A stretch of DNA of 64,000 nucleotides. Origin: Heterobasidion occidentale. Taxonomy: Eukaryota > Basidiomycota > Agaricomycetes > Russulales > Bondarzewiaceae. Below the pieces are notes generated by a model that saw nothing but the letters and a program-made list of their open reading frames with translations, was not told the origin of the DNA and searched no databases. The stretch is from the NCBI GenBank assembly GCA_039111635.1, contig JBCAQO010000006.1, positions 1,054,001 to 1,118,000 on the forward strand, given 5' to 3'. Made by a program: the position numbers and the translations under genes. Below are positions 35,840 through 47,111 of the stretch, piece after piece. How positions within the stretch are numbered: position 1 is the first letter of the stretch; each line of letters starts with the position of its first letter.

Positions 35840-38824
35840 CTTTTTTGGCAACCGACCGATCACCGTCCAAGCATGCGGAAATTATTTTCTTTTTCTCAAT
35901 GGTCTCTCCGATGAACGGTTCGTCATCGAAGCTCGCAAGCATGAAGCTCAATTCAACCTCGCGTCAAAGCGATGGCGAAGGACGGCGCTCATAGTTTCGT
36001 CCTCGATCAGTAAGATAAGCTCATCGATGCCTCCTGGCACCGGACATTGCCTCAAATATCCCCTGGGGATATCCGTGGTATATTAGGAATATACCACGAA
36101 TATACCACGAATATCCCCAGACCCCCCCTCGGTACATTCGTGGTATATCTGAGGTAAAGTCACAAATCCCTCGAATATCCCCAGGGGATATTCGAGGCAG
36201 GGTATATCCACGGTATATTCACGGTATATTCACGGTATATTCACAGTATATTGTTGGTTTATTAGAGCTCAATATTGATCATTTACCGCTTTGAAAGCAC
36301 CATATAGATACACATAAAAATATTTAAATATCAGTAAAATACAATAAAGCCATTGGAGGCTATACAAGGATCCCAAAGGTGAAACACGACAATCCACAAA
36401 ACATTCTGCCTAGAAGGCGCCGGTGCAAACAGGGCACCCCACCGCCCTCACCCCGCTTATTCCTCCTTAGCTCAAAACACACACCGCGAGATGTTATCTA
36501 TCAGTACCAAGGGTCACAACCCAACGAGAAAGAAGAGCACGTACCAGGCAGCCCGAGGAGCTCTTCGTACAGCTGCCTGGGCTTGACGGCGCCGAAGAAC
36601 CAGGGCACCTGTTCGAGGTAATAAGCGCAGAGTTCCGAGGCGCGGGGCCAGGGTGGGAGATAGGCTTCGAGGGCGTATTGAGGGAGGCAAATCGACGCGT
36701 CTGAGAACGCGTGGGAGATCTCCTGGGATGTAGGGGAGGTTGGAGGGTGAGCCCGCGCTGGTGACGGCCGTGGATGGCCGTGAGGGGCCATGGTTGGGGC
36801 TTTCCGGTAATTCATTCTCACCCTGTTCAAAGTTGGCATTGAGAGCAAGTGGACAGAGGAGGGAAATCTGCACTTACCAGGAGCAGCGACTGCATAACGA
36901 TGAGGTCGCATGGTCAGCACTTACTTGAGGAAAGGGGTAGCTGTGAGAGCATCAACGACGCACCCTGCCGATCGGCCATAGAACGTCGAGCCGCCATCGT
37001 CATGCAGCGCGAGCGTCCCAAGAATATCGAGTGTCGTGCTCTCGTCGGCCTCCTCACATGTTTTTTTGGCCTCTGGACGATCCAAGTCTTGCACCGCGTC
37101 GCCTCCGGCCGCAAGATGGAGGACTTAATCGACTTGATCTTCATGAGGTCATGGCGCAAGAGCGGGTGCTGCTCGCGGGTGACGTGAAAGTGCGAGAGCA
37201 CGAGGGCGTCCTCCAGCTGGTAGATGCGGTCGGACATGTCTGTTATTTGGAGTGCAGGCGGTCGGTGTCGGCGAGGATGAATCTGGGCAGCGTGGATGAT
37301 AGGGGTTGGTGGGAGGGGCCCGGGAGGATAGACAAGGGCTGCTCACCGTGTGCCTTAGCCTGTGACGAGGATGCCTGTAAAGAGAAATGTCAATGAGAGA
37401 CTGGCGACGAGCGACGATAATGAGCGAAATATATGCACCAAAAAAGAATATCATACGACGAGCGCGAGCCCTGTTTCCGAGCCCAACACCCTGCCACCAG
37501 CAATCGGGATCCGTACACACGTCTCCTGTCGCCCCCGCCCCCACCCTTCCCTCCCCCTTCCGCCCCCCCAGCACTGGTGTTCGACGCATCGTCGGACGCA
37601 TATACTGTTTTTTGAGGCCCATCTTAAGAAATAACATTTCAACATCAGAAGGGGAACAGAGGATCCAAGGGACACGTTTGGAGAGGAAGAAAAAACTTGC
37701 CAAGGCCCGTCCATGCGTTATCTTGGTGTCGGTATTGCGCGTCAAATTTGTTCCTCGTGTCCTGCTGTCTAGATTTGGCCGGTTTCTCTCGAGCTCGGGT
37801 CGCATGTGTCCTCCTTGTCATTGTTGTTGGAAGGGAAGCTGTATGTGTATCTGTTTGTTGGTGCTCGAGGTGTCGATGGACGGTGCAATGGTGCTGGTGG
37901 AGGTGGAGAGGTTACATGCAATAGGGAGTCGATAGAAGGAGGACGACTTGAAAGAAATTCGACGACGCGCATACATCACGTGGCCGTGGAGGTGGATGAG
38001 TCATCCCTCAACGTGTTGCGACTGGGGGATATTAGGGGTATTTCCCTGCGAGGGATATTCGCGGTATATTCGTGGTATATTCCCAATATACCATGGATAT
38101 CCCCTGGGGATATTTGGGGGCAATGTCCGGTGTGGGCTTGTCTGCTGATAGTCTGCTGATACCTAGCTCACCTGTCGCAAAGCGTGTATTTCTCTGAACG
38201 ATGATTTTGACTCTCATGACGGTCAATCGTTATGATCCTGACGGGAGCCGTCGTACTGCCGTCGTTGGCGAGGTGGCAATCAGGGCACGGCGTCTTCTGC
38301 CCGTTTTGCCAATGAATATCGGGTAGTGAAGGACGAGGCCGTTTGAGTCTCACCGAGTTTGCTATGCGAGCTTTCAAAGTTCCTACCCAGACTCTGTCCT
38401 CGTCTGTGTCATCTTCAACGTACTTTCATATCGAATATAACTCACCTACCTTCCAAACGCATGTGCTCCACCCACCTGAAGCGCCCCAGCTGATTCACAT
38501 CACGCATAATCAAAATTATGATGCTAGAAAGTATTAGATATACATGTCTTTTCGCTTCATCGCTGTAGACCAATGCATGCCTGACTGCCCAGACGTCGAT
38601 GCTTGAAGTGAAGGGAACACAACCAAAAAAGTTATGGTTAGGATTCCGCAGCACTGACTGGTCCTGTCTACTCCCACGTTCTTCCTGTCCTGGCACATCA
38701 CTTGCACCAATCCGCTACCAGCCGCTACCGTTCCTTATAGTCGTTGTACCGTCGCGAGTTGTGCTTGGGGCGGATAGGTACCTTTGTAAATGGTTGACGG
38801 CAACACTGCGCTCAAACTGATCAC
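35840..38824 (-). CDS. Unidentified spliced gene, copy A, with a transposon inside an intron
   Basis: Tentative gene just 5' of the GH23-like gene, same strand. Exon-like pieces flanked by GT-AG signals: QFERSVAVNHLQ (about 38780-38816), LGRFRWVEHMRLEG, TLKARIANS, then TPCPDCHLANDGSTTAPVRI ... KYTLCD (to about 38170, donor GTGAGC), and after the next intron IDELILLIEDETMSAVLRHR and ASFDDEPFIGETIEKKKIIS ending at the GTAAGT donor at 35839. The last two pieces lie in different frames, so a slip or missed intron exists. No family recognised. The CPDC pair might bind metal. The 2.1-kb mobile element sits in the intron between KYTLCD and IDELIL. The uninterrupted version is in copy B. Confidence 0.35.
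36038..36118 (+). repeat. Left terminal inverted repeat
   Basis: Matches the reverse complement of 38052-38132 apart from a few substitutions and a small indel after the first 14 bases. It contains the palindrome ATATCCCCTGGGGATAT. Confidence 0.9.
36078..36253. repeat. Left subterminal 11-bp repeats
   Basis: Two short arrays of an 11-bp unit: CGAATATACCA-type (about 36090-36117) and, in the opposite orientation, CACGGTATATT-type, four units at about 36209-36253. Such arrays are usual transposase-binding sites in CACTA-class elements. Confidence 0.75.
36545..37374 (-). pseudogene. Captured fragment of a Zn2Cys6-type fungal transcription-factor gene
   Basis: Inside the transposon, reading on the minus strand, is a series typical of basidiomycete binuclear-cluster regulators just downstream of the zinc cluster: SSSQAKAH, RFILADTDRLHSK, MSDRIYQLEDALVLSHFHVT, HPLLRHDLMKIKS, LGTLALHDDGGSTFYGRSAG and, at the start of the fungal regulatory domain, YALEAYLPPWPRASELCAYY, LEQVPWFFGAVKPRQLYEELL. 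Intron signals of the donor gene remain (GTGAGC...CCCAG between the first two pieces; GTAAGT near 36930; GTACGT right after the last piece), so capture was at DNA level. One base is missing near 37246 (a TAA arises where ...SKITDMSDR is expected) and another frame change lies in the poly-A of the ...KK... stretch near 37065. Neither a zinc cluster nor the rest of the regulatory domain was found. Confidence 0.8.
38052..38132 (-). repeat. Right terminal inverted repeat
   Basis: Inverted partner of 36038-36118, with two to three 11-bp GGTATATTCG-type units in its inner half. It ends ...CAATGTCCGGTG before the TGG duplication. Confidence 0.9.
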
Positions 38825-39248
38825 ATCGTCTGGTAGCTTTCTCTCTTTCATGTGTCAGAAATCTCACGAACCGAGTCGCAACATGCAATAGATGTTACGT
38901 CGTATGGATGCATTGTATTCTGTCGAATTCATGTTGAAATCTCTCAGGGAAATCCGTGTCCAAAACTTATACGCAGGCCAGATGTATTCTGATGCAGTTC
39001 CACACGACTGTTTTCGTGATAAATTGTTGTGAGTCACAATTCTACTCCTACTCTACTATGAAACGACGTTACGAATCCTATAGGAGATTTTGATAGGTCA
39101 ACTATCTTCGAGCATCAGTATGCAAAATATTCAACGTTGAGATCTTGGAGACTTAGAGAGACCACTGAGAGACCATCTTACTGATTCAAACATGGGCCGT
39201 ATAGGCAACTGCTGATGAATTGACGAAAATCGAAATGAACTCCCTTCA
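38825..39248. other. AT-rich region up to the gap, copy A
   Basis: Collinear with about 52501-52921 in copy B. It probably contains the 5' part of the unidentified minus-strand gene and the start of the region upstream of ACR3. The sequence stops at the gap before the ACR3 start codon. Confidence 0.4.
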
Positions 39249-39348
39249 NNNNNNNNNNNNNNNNNNNNNNNNNNNNNNNNNNNNNNNNNNNNNNNNNNNN
39301 NNNNNNNNNNNNNNNNNNNNNNNNNNNNNNNNNNNNNNNNNNNNNNNN
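39249..39348. other. Assembly gap, exactly 100 N
   Basis: A run of 100 N, the usual placeholder for a gap of unknown size between scaffolded contigs. Both copies of the duplicated block abut it. Confidence 0.99.
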
Positions 39349-42300
39349 CCCGCCTCCGTCAACAAGCCTGCCGCACCCGCATGGGGCAGCCCCGTCGGCC
39401 CCCGCATCAAGCCCGCGACCGTCCATCCCAACCAGGTCACCGAGTCCTTCACCCTCTCCTCCATCGACCTCTCCACCTCCGGCAAGGACGGCAAACCGGC
39501 TACCCTCGGTGAGATCATGAAGCAGGTCATGACAAAGTTCAAGGTCAAGATCGAGGCATCCACAAACCAGAAGACTCGCCAGACCACCTTCCACCTCAAG
39601 GCAGACTCGAACAAGGACCTCGAGAAAGGAAAGAGGTCCCTCCTTTCCCTCCTCAGCCCCACCGTGAGTCCTCCCCCTCTCCCCTTTCCGTCCACCGCGC
39701 CACATATATTTTCTTCCCGCCCCTAGGTCTCTCTGGTCATAAATGCCCCGGCCTCGACCATCGCGTCCATCATCGGCGTCAAAGGTGATGCTGTCCTTCT
39801 GCCTCCCTCAAGTCTCGTGCTCACCCACCCCATCCCCATCGCAGGTGCTACGCTCAAGCAGATCCGTGACCAGACCAACGTCAGGGTGGACATCCCCCCC
39901 AAGGATTCCCTCTCGGTCCCCAACGGAAACGGTCACCCCAACGGCTCCCCCCGCGGCACCACTCCCGTCCCCGACGACGAAGAGGAAGAGCCCACCATCC
40001 CGATCACCATCACCGGCCCCCAGCCCTTCGCGATAGAGGCCCAAGAGCTCATCAAGGACATCGTTGCGTCAAAGGCTGCAAAAAAGACCTTGCGCGTCCG
40101 CGACATCCCCTCTCACATCGTCCCCTTCATCAAGGCCCGCCGCTCCGTCTTCATTGATGCAGCCCACGGAGCCGACGTGCAGCTCACCCTCAGCAGCGCC
40201 GACCGCGAGCTCACCGCGGTCGGCGATCGCGACGCCGTCCTCCGTGTCATCGACGCTGTCAAGGCTACCGTCGACGCGTTCTCCTCCGGCCTCACTCCCA
40301 TCAAGATCACGCTTCCCAAGCGTCAGCACCGCCTGCTCGTCGGCAAGGCCGTCGACGAGATCATGGCGTCGAGCAGGTGCTCCGTCGTCGTGCCCCAGCC
40401 AGAGGAATCCAGCGAGGAAGTCACCGTCTGGGGCAAGGACGAGGACGTCGCGGGCGGCCTTTCGGCCGTCATGGCAAAGGCGAACTCGCAGTACATCCAC
40501 GAGTTCCCCTCCCTGGACCCGCCGCGCTCTCCAAGCAGCTCCTCACCTACATGACCGTCACCGGCTACCCCGAGACCCTCGCCGCCGCCCACCCCGGCGT
40601 GTCGGTCTTCACGCCCAGCCCGGCCATGCGGGAGCGCGCGAGCGTGCTCAACATCGAGATCATCGGCGAGAAGCCCATCGTGGACGGCGCCGTGCGACAA
40701 GTGTCGACGTTGATCGGCAAGCTCATCGGCGCCACCAAGGATGTCCCTGTCGACTGGCTCGTGCACAGGATCGTTCAGGCTAAGCACGCCAGGAAGTGCG
40801 CGCGTCTTTCTCCCTCGCAGACGGTCTATTGATGTCGTCTGAACAGGATCAAGCAGTTCCACGAGAACCACAACGTGCTCCTCTTCTTCCCTCCCGAGGC
40901 CGCCGAGCAGTCGTCCGTCCTCCTGGTGTACGACCCGACCTCGCCCTCCGCGTCCCCGTCTCCCGTCGAAAAGGCGAAGCACATCGACAACGTCGAGAAG
41001 GAGCTGCTCCAGTTTGCCAAGGACGCCGCGGACGTCAAGAGCGCGACCATCACCGTCGAAAAGAAATGGCACAGCGCCGTCATCGGCCAGGGCGGCACCA
41101 CTCTCAACGCGTGCGCCCCTTTTCTCTTATGTGGTCTCGCTTCTGCGAATTGACGGTGGAATTGTTGCAGCATCATCGGCGACGAGAACGCCCTCTCCAT
41201 CAAGATCGGTGCCGAGGTTGGGGACGCGTCCACCGAGGACGTCGTCCTCGTCCGCGGCGCCAGCAGCGAGGTCGACCGCGCCGTCAAAGAGATTCAAGAG
41301 ATCGTCGAGAACGCGAAGAACGACCTGATCCTCAGCGGCTACGTACGTCCCCTCGCCCATTTTCTCTCTCGCCCCGCACCGAATCGCGTTCACAGTCCGT
41401 CGAGTTCGAGATCGACCGCGAGTTCGTCGGCAGGATCGTTGGCTCGCAGGGCGCGGGCGTGAACAAGCTGCGCGACCAGCTCGGCGTCAAGGTCGACTTT
41501 TCGGACGAGGTCGACGAGAAGCAGCAGGACAGCTGGAAGAAGAAGAACACCAAGGCTGCCGCGCATTCCAAGTCGAAGGTCACCATCGTCGGGCGCAAGG
41601 AGAACGTCGAGGAGGCCAAGCGGCGCATCCTGACTCAGGTCGAGAGGCTGGTGCGTCGCGCTCGTCGACGTTGGCGTGTTGCGCGTGTTGCTGATCGTCT
41701 TGCCAGGCGGACGAGACGTCCGAGGTGCTCAAGATCGCGAGTCAGTATCACTCCGGACTCATTGGCGAAAAGGGCAAGTACGTCTTGCGGTTGGAGGAGA
41801 AGTACTCCGTCAAGATCACCTTCCCGCGCGAGTCGGCCGATAACGGCGAGGGCCGGACTCGCGAGCACCTCAAGGCCGACGAGGTCCTCGTCAAGGGCGG
41901 CCGCAAGGGCGTCGCGGGCGCCAAGTCGGAGCTGCTCGACGTAAGAATCCTCGCCCCTCGCTCGTGAGCCCGGCACGCTCACCGCCTAGACTCTTTGCAG
42001 GCCGTCGAGTTCGAGAAGGAATCCAACAACGTCATCAAGTTCACCGTCCCCGCGCGCGCGATCCCCCGCATCCTCGGCAAGGGCGGCGCCACGATCAACG
42101 AGATCAAGGACGAGACCGGCGCGCAGATCGACCTCGACAAGACGACGCCCGAGGCCGAGAGCGCGCAGATCACCTGCCACGGGACGAAGAAGGCCGTCGC
42201 CGCCGCCAAGGCCGCCATCCAGGCGATCGCGGACCAGGTCGGCGAGGAGACGACCGTCGTGCTCACCGTCGAGAACAGGTTCCACCGCGCGCTCATCGGC

Positions 42301-43547
42301 GCGGGCGGCCAGGTCCTCAAGGACCTCATCAGCCGCTGCGGCGGCCCCACCGACACCCGCGCGCAGGCGGGCTTGGTCCGGTTGTGAGTGCCCATCATCG
42401 CCCTTTGTCTCGCGGCGTGCGCTAAGCCTCTCGTTCGGTCGTACAGCCCGCGGTCGGGCGATGAGCCCAAGGACGAGGTGCGCCTGCGCGGCGACCCGAA
42501 GATCGTCGCCAAGCTCAAGGCCGAGCTCGAGAAGGCCGTCGGCGAGCTGCGCGACCGCGTCGTGCTCGCGGTCGACATCCCCGCGCCGCAGCACCGCGCG
42601 CTCATCGGCCGCGGCGGGCAGAACCTGACCGAGTTCCAGACCAAGTTCGCCGTGCAGGTGCAGTACCCCGGTTCGCGCTCGTACGGCCAGGCGGGCCCCC
42701 CGGAGAACGCGGACGCGCTCGCGGCCGTCGCACCGGAGAACGTCGTCAAGGTGTCCGGCGCGCGCGCCGCCGTCGAGGCGGCCATCGAGAACCTCAAGGT
42801 GCGTTCCCGCCGTGCTCGCGCTCGCGCCCGCTCTCTCGCGCTCACGCCCGTCCGCTGCTGCAGTCCCAGATCAAGGCGCCCGCGCCCGAGGCGCTCGTCG
42901 AGACCGTGGCCGTGCCCCTCAAGTACCACCACGCGGTCACGCAGCAGGGCAACTTCTTCCGCACCCTGCGCACGTACGGCGTCCAGGTCGAGCAGTCGGC
43001 CCACCCCCAAAAATCCGCCGTCCCGGTCCGCCCCGAGCCCGACGCGGACGCCGCCGCGCCGTCCACGCGCATCGACGACGCCGACGACGAGCCCGCCGCC
43101 GCAGCCGCCGCAGCGGGCGCGCAGTGGGAGGTCGTGCCGAACTACCAGGACGCGGAGGAGGGCGAGTCCACGTGGACGCTCAAGGCGCGCGACCGCGCGG
43201 CGCTCGAGCGCGCGCGGCAGGCGATCGACGACGCGCTCGTGCGCGCGCGCGGGATGAGCCACGTCGGCTTCCTCACGCTGCCGGACCGCGCGAGCTTCCC
43301 GCGCATCGTCGGCGCGAAGGGCTCGAACATCGCGCGCCTGCACGGCGAGACGGGCGCGGACATCACCGTCGGGCGGGAAAACAACACGATCGTCATCATG
43401 GGTGCGTGTCTCGCTTTGCGTCGCCCGTGTGTGCGCGGGTGCTGATGGTGGCGCTGCAATGCAGGTTCAGAGTCGTCGATCGTGGCGGCCAAGGACGCCA
43501 TCCTCAAGACGGCTGCGGACACCGGCCGCCGCGGGCGCAACTACTGA
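39349..43547 (+). CDS. Vigilin/Scp160-like multi-KH protein, copy B, 5' truncated by the gap
   Basis: Begins in mid-exon at the position equal to 23573 of copy A, so the first part of the gene is absent. The KH modules and GxxG loops are as in copy A (IIGVKG to IVGAKG) and the gene ends AADTGRRGRNY at 43547. The frame slip between YIHEFP and LPGPAALSKQLL recurs at about 40507, identical to copy A. Unlike copy A, the last KH domain is in frame (DITVGRENNTIVIMG). An Ala run near 43096-43113 is four codons longer, and VRARGMSHV replaces AARGGMSHV near 43240. Both are ordinary allelic-type changes. Confidence 0.85.
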
Positions 43548-43803
43548 TCTTTCTGTCGGGGTTCATGGCGAGCGCACTGACGCACGGACGGATGATACAC
43601 CTTACTTACGGATGGATGGGGGCTTGAATTATTGCATTGTTATCCTACCACTCGCACTTTCCGTCACCGCATGAAACAATATAAGCATCGTTTTATAATC
43701 ATCCACGACCCGGAGCAGGGATGGACACGGAGCATTCATTCCCGTAGATGGAGAGCGGAGAGCAAGAAACTAATTAAGCTGCGTAATAGTGGTAGTAGAC
43801 CAC

Positions 43804-46736
43804 TCAGATATCGATCGGTGCCCCGTCCATGTCGTCGTCCATCGGCTCTCCGTCCACGTCACCCTCGTCCACCGGCGCGTGTTCAGCGACGGGCTCCTCG
43901 ACGAGAGGTTTGCCGTCGACATCGTCGTCGTCGATGGGCTGCCCGTCCACGTCGTCGTCCATCGGCTGTCCGTCGACATCGTCAGCCAGAGGCTCCCCGT
44001 CGACCTCGTCGCCCATCGGCTCCCCATCGACGTCCTCCCTAGCGGCTGTCCGTCCACGTCGTCGTCCATCGGCTGCCCGTCCACGTCGTCGTCCATCGGC
44101 TGCCCGTCCACGTCGTCCACCGGCTCGCCGTCAATCCCGTCGCTCCCATCGTCCATCGCCTCGCCGTCCAGACCACCAGCCGCGCCCTCAGCCGCGGGAG
44201 CGGCGACCTGCGCGGCCTCGTCGGCCGGCCTGAACGAGCTGGCCTTGAACCGCGACGTGAACACCGGCACGCTCTCCTCCTCGACCTCGGGGGCCACGTC
44301 CTGAGCGGGTGTCGCCTCCCCCGCCTGCCCCTCGATGCGCTCGCGGAGCTCGGCGGTGAAGTCGGGCGGGAACACGATCCAGTCCTCCCAGATGTCGATG
44401 ACGGCCGTGATTTGCTTCTTGAACATGTCGGCCGTGATGCGCCCGGGGAAGGAGTGGTAGATCGTGGAGAAGTGGTCGAAGACGAGGCCCAGGCGGCCCT
44501 GGAACTCTTGCCGGAATTTCCAGGCCATGGGCAAGGGGGCGGCGGAGTTGTGCAGGATGTCGCATATCAGGTGGAGGCGCGCGAGCTTCCTTGGCACGGG
44601 AGTGCCGTCCACGACTAAGGATGCGATGATGATGTCTGAAATCTGCGTGTGTTGACGATCAGACCCAGGCCATTCAAAGCAGAGCAGAACATGGTAGGCT
44701 TGCCTCATTCGCAGCTTCGGCATGCTCTAGACTGAATGCCATGCACCGTGCCAACTCGCCTCTAGTTCCTGACAGAGACCGGAGCATAGCTTCGAACCGT
44801 TTACGAGCCAATTTCCCGAGCTTTGTCTTCCGTGTTCGCTCCCTTTCAGACTCCTCGGCAGAGTCTGTAGAGAACACGCTGTTATAGCCCTGAAGATACA
44901 CACACACCTTCGTTTCAATACATCTGCGGAGCTGTCACGATGACATACCTCGTCATCAAACTCGCGTTCGAGGCTTCGGTCCCTATCCACCAAGGACCTG
45001 TAGTACCTGTGCTTTCGATGCTGGATTTATACGTGTCAGTTTTGGAAGCTGCAGGGATGCCCGCCTGACCAACCTGATGATTTGTCAAAAACGCATAACG
45101 TGCATTGCCCTTCTCCCTCTCTCGTAGAGTTTCTTCATATTTATCGTTATGCCCCTTCACTTCAGCAGCGACGGTGCGTATGAACATTACAGTCACGTCG
45201 TCATCGTCGCTGTGGGCCCTATCAGTGGGGGAGCGGTGCCGACGAGGGGAACGGCTGCGACGATCATAGCGGCCACGACTGTGCTGTCGGCGTCGATGTG
45301 GTGGAGAACGCGATCGACTTGGACTGTACGACCTACTGCGTGAACGTCGCGAGACATACCGGTCATGCGAGCGCGAGCGCGAACGAGGACGCCGAGCTGG
45401 ACTGTGTTTTTCATGTTCCCTGGAGCGGGAGCGGGATCTGTGAACGACTGCGTGATATTAATTTAATGGGGAAGCCACATTCAGCTACTGTCCAGCAAAA
45501 CTTACCATACATAGGTTTGGCCGCGATTGGGACGGCTTTACTCCAACCGACACGTAGAACCGAGCCGCCCCAGTCAAATCCGTCAAACTCCCGCAGGGCG
45601 GCTTCAGCATCCTTTCTTTTCATGAATGAGACAAAACCACTGAGCCCAGCATTCTTGGTACGACGGGTGGCCGTCATGTCCGCCCCGGGACCGTGACCGA
45701 CGTCACCACGAGGCCACATCACTTTGACCTGTAACATGAATCAAAGTCAAAGGCGAGCCTTGAATAAATAAGCCGATTGAAATACTCACCGAACCAACCG
45801 GTCCCGCACGCGCAAAAAATGTACCTAAGCTTTGTTCCGTGACGTGAGGGGGAAGATTGGCGACAAAAACATTAGATGTCTAAGACGGAATGAGCATGAG
45901 ACGTCGCAGTGAAGTATCTCTATCCAAACCTCGGGGTCTCCGCGATCCTTACTGCCACTTTGGCCTTCATATGCTATATAGCATGTCAGTCGTTTATCAT
46001 GGGCGAGTTTTCTGCAGCGTACCAGCCATAGCTGTCGCAGACCTTGCGTGAGCTGCGAGTATTCATCAGAAAAAGACGAAGACATGGAGCACAAGCACGA
46101 ACCAGTCCGCGAAAATCGAGCTTCTCTTTCCGCCTGGTCTCTGTTCTCACGATGAGCACCACATGCTACGAGTTAGCCATTACAACAAACTTTTTGATTT
46201 CTTCCAGAAAGGCATCCATGGCGCGCTTGCCTTTGGGCTTGGGTGCTAAAGGAGGAGTAGGTGACTATAGTGTGGTCAACATGGTGTCAACTTGACTTGC
46301 AATCCATCTTACCTCAGACATCTCCTCTAGCGGTCGCATGTTGCGAGAGGATCCTTCTGCCTTGGACTGCACCGAGGGCGTATAAGCAACCCCTGAATCT
46401 TTTGACGAACGAACGAATCCTGGCCCTGCTTGTTTTTTGGCTACAGCCTCGCCCTCGAAAGCGTCCAGAAATTCTGCGTATGCTCTGGCAGCATTCTCTT
46501 CCTCTTCCCTCTTCTTCGCATCAGCTGCCTCCTTCTCTTTCTCTCTCCGGGACTTTCGCACAGTACCCTGGGCATACTGCGACAATTTCTGATCATCGAC
46601 AGGTTTTTGCTGTTGCATGAGAACGGTTGGTGAGTGTGAACTGAGGAGAAATAAGTTCTATCCGTCGCACTGGGAACGAAGATTCATCTTCGTCTTTGTC
46701 AAAAAAAGCGGCTAATTTGGACTTTGTTTTGTCCAT
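43804..46736 (-). CDS. U2 snRNP-associated protein SR140 (U2SURP-like), copy B
   Basis: Same domain order as the copy at 28014-30944: coiled N-terminus, RRM, RS linker, SURP-like region, CID, acidic repeat tail. Here the start reads MDKTKSKLAAFFDKDEDESS, longer in frame than in copy A, and the CID is uninterrupted (HNSAAPLPMAWKFRQEFQGR). One C is missing near 44039 inside the repeat tail, so the last units are out of frame. Since each copy is open where the other is broken, the true gene is very probably intact. Confidence 0.8.
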
Positions 46737-47111
46737 GGTGTCCTGAAGAAGATCAAGGTACGAATGGTATTAGATATGTTGGTATGATGCCTTCAGGAGT
46801 AGAAAGTGCTCGAGTTTGGAGTGCTGTTAGGCTGTAGGCGGCTGTAGATCGCTGTCGAGTTAGTTGTCACATTGTTATCGAGTCACGTCACATATAGTAC
46901 CACTATGGTACCGTTTCATTTTCCAAAAAACATACTCAGGGCAACGCTCTCTACTCGATATTGGCATCGACTAATGAGCGCCATCAAGACAACAACGGAA
47001 TTTGCCTCGTACACCATCAGAGCACAGAACGGCCTCCCCAATACCTGATCATATTATATGATAAATCGTCCACCATCCCGATCCCGACTATGATACAGAC
47101 GAACAGGTCGA
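46737..47111. other. Intergenic region between SR140 and PP5 (copy B)
   Basis: Counterpart of 30945-31322, with several small indels between the copies. No gene seen. Confidence 0.4.

Larger units (their letters stand above)
36038..38132. mobile_element. Non-autonomous TIR DNA transposon (CACTA-like) carrying a host gene fragment
   Basis: A 2,095-bp insertion present in copy A and absent from copy B. Both ends begin, reading inward, with CACCGGACATTGCC and stay alike for about 80 bp in inverted orientation, with roughly 90% identity. The insertion is flanked by TGG at 36035-36037 and at 38133-38135. Copy B has a single TGG at the empty site (about 51810-51812), so TGG is a 3-bp target-site duplication. 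Subterminal 11-bp repeats and short palindromes occur near the ends. The interior has no transposase, so the element would depend on enzyme supplied in trans. Instead it holds a piece of a transcription-factor gene with introns. A 3-bp duplication, CAC terminus and subterminal arrays point to CACTA/EnSpm, although the canonical CACTA or CACTG end is not present. That assignment is tentative. Confidence 0.9.
23573..39248. repeat. Duplicated block, copy A (ends at the assembly gap)
   Basis: Almost identical to 39349-52921: five genes in the same order with the same introns. Apart from the 2,095-bp insertion plus TGG repeat at 36038-38135, the lengths agree within a few bases. The difference is single-base changes and homopolymer indels, denser in AT-rich parts. 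Copy A is continuous with unique sequence on its left and stops exactly at the 100-N gap. Most likely an unmerged allelic or contig-end overlap. Confidence 0.95.

Noticed and set aside
36545..37374. A functional Zn2Cys6 regulator encoded in the transposon
   Set aside because: No zinc cluster, only the first part of the regulatory domain, and at least two frame breaks.
36038..38132. An LTR retrotransposon or a solo LTR
   Set aside because: The ends are inverted, not direct, the target duplication is 3 bp, and no reverse transcriptase, gag or primer-binding site is present.
41979..43343. A 454-codon open frame on the minus strand
   Set aside because: Antisense of the KH-domain exons of vigilin, with no recognisable domain; the sense strand carries a clear chain of KH modules.
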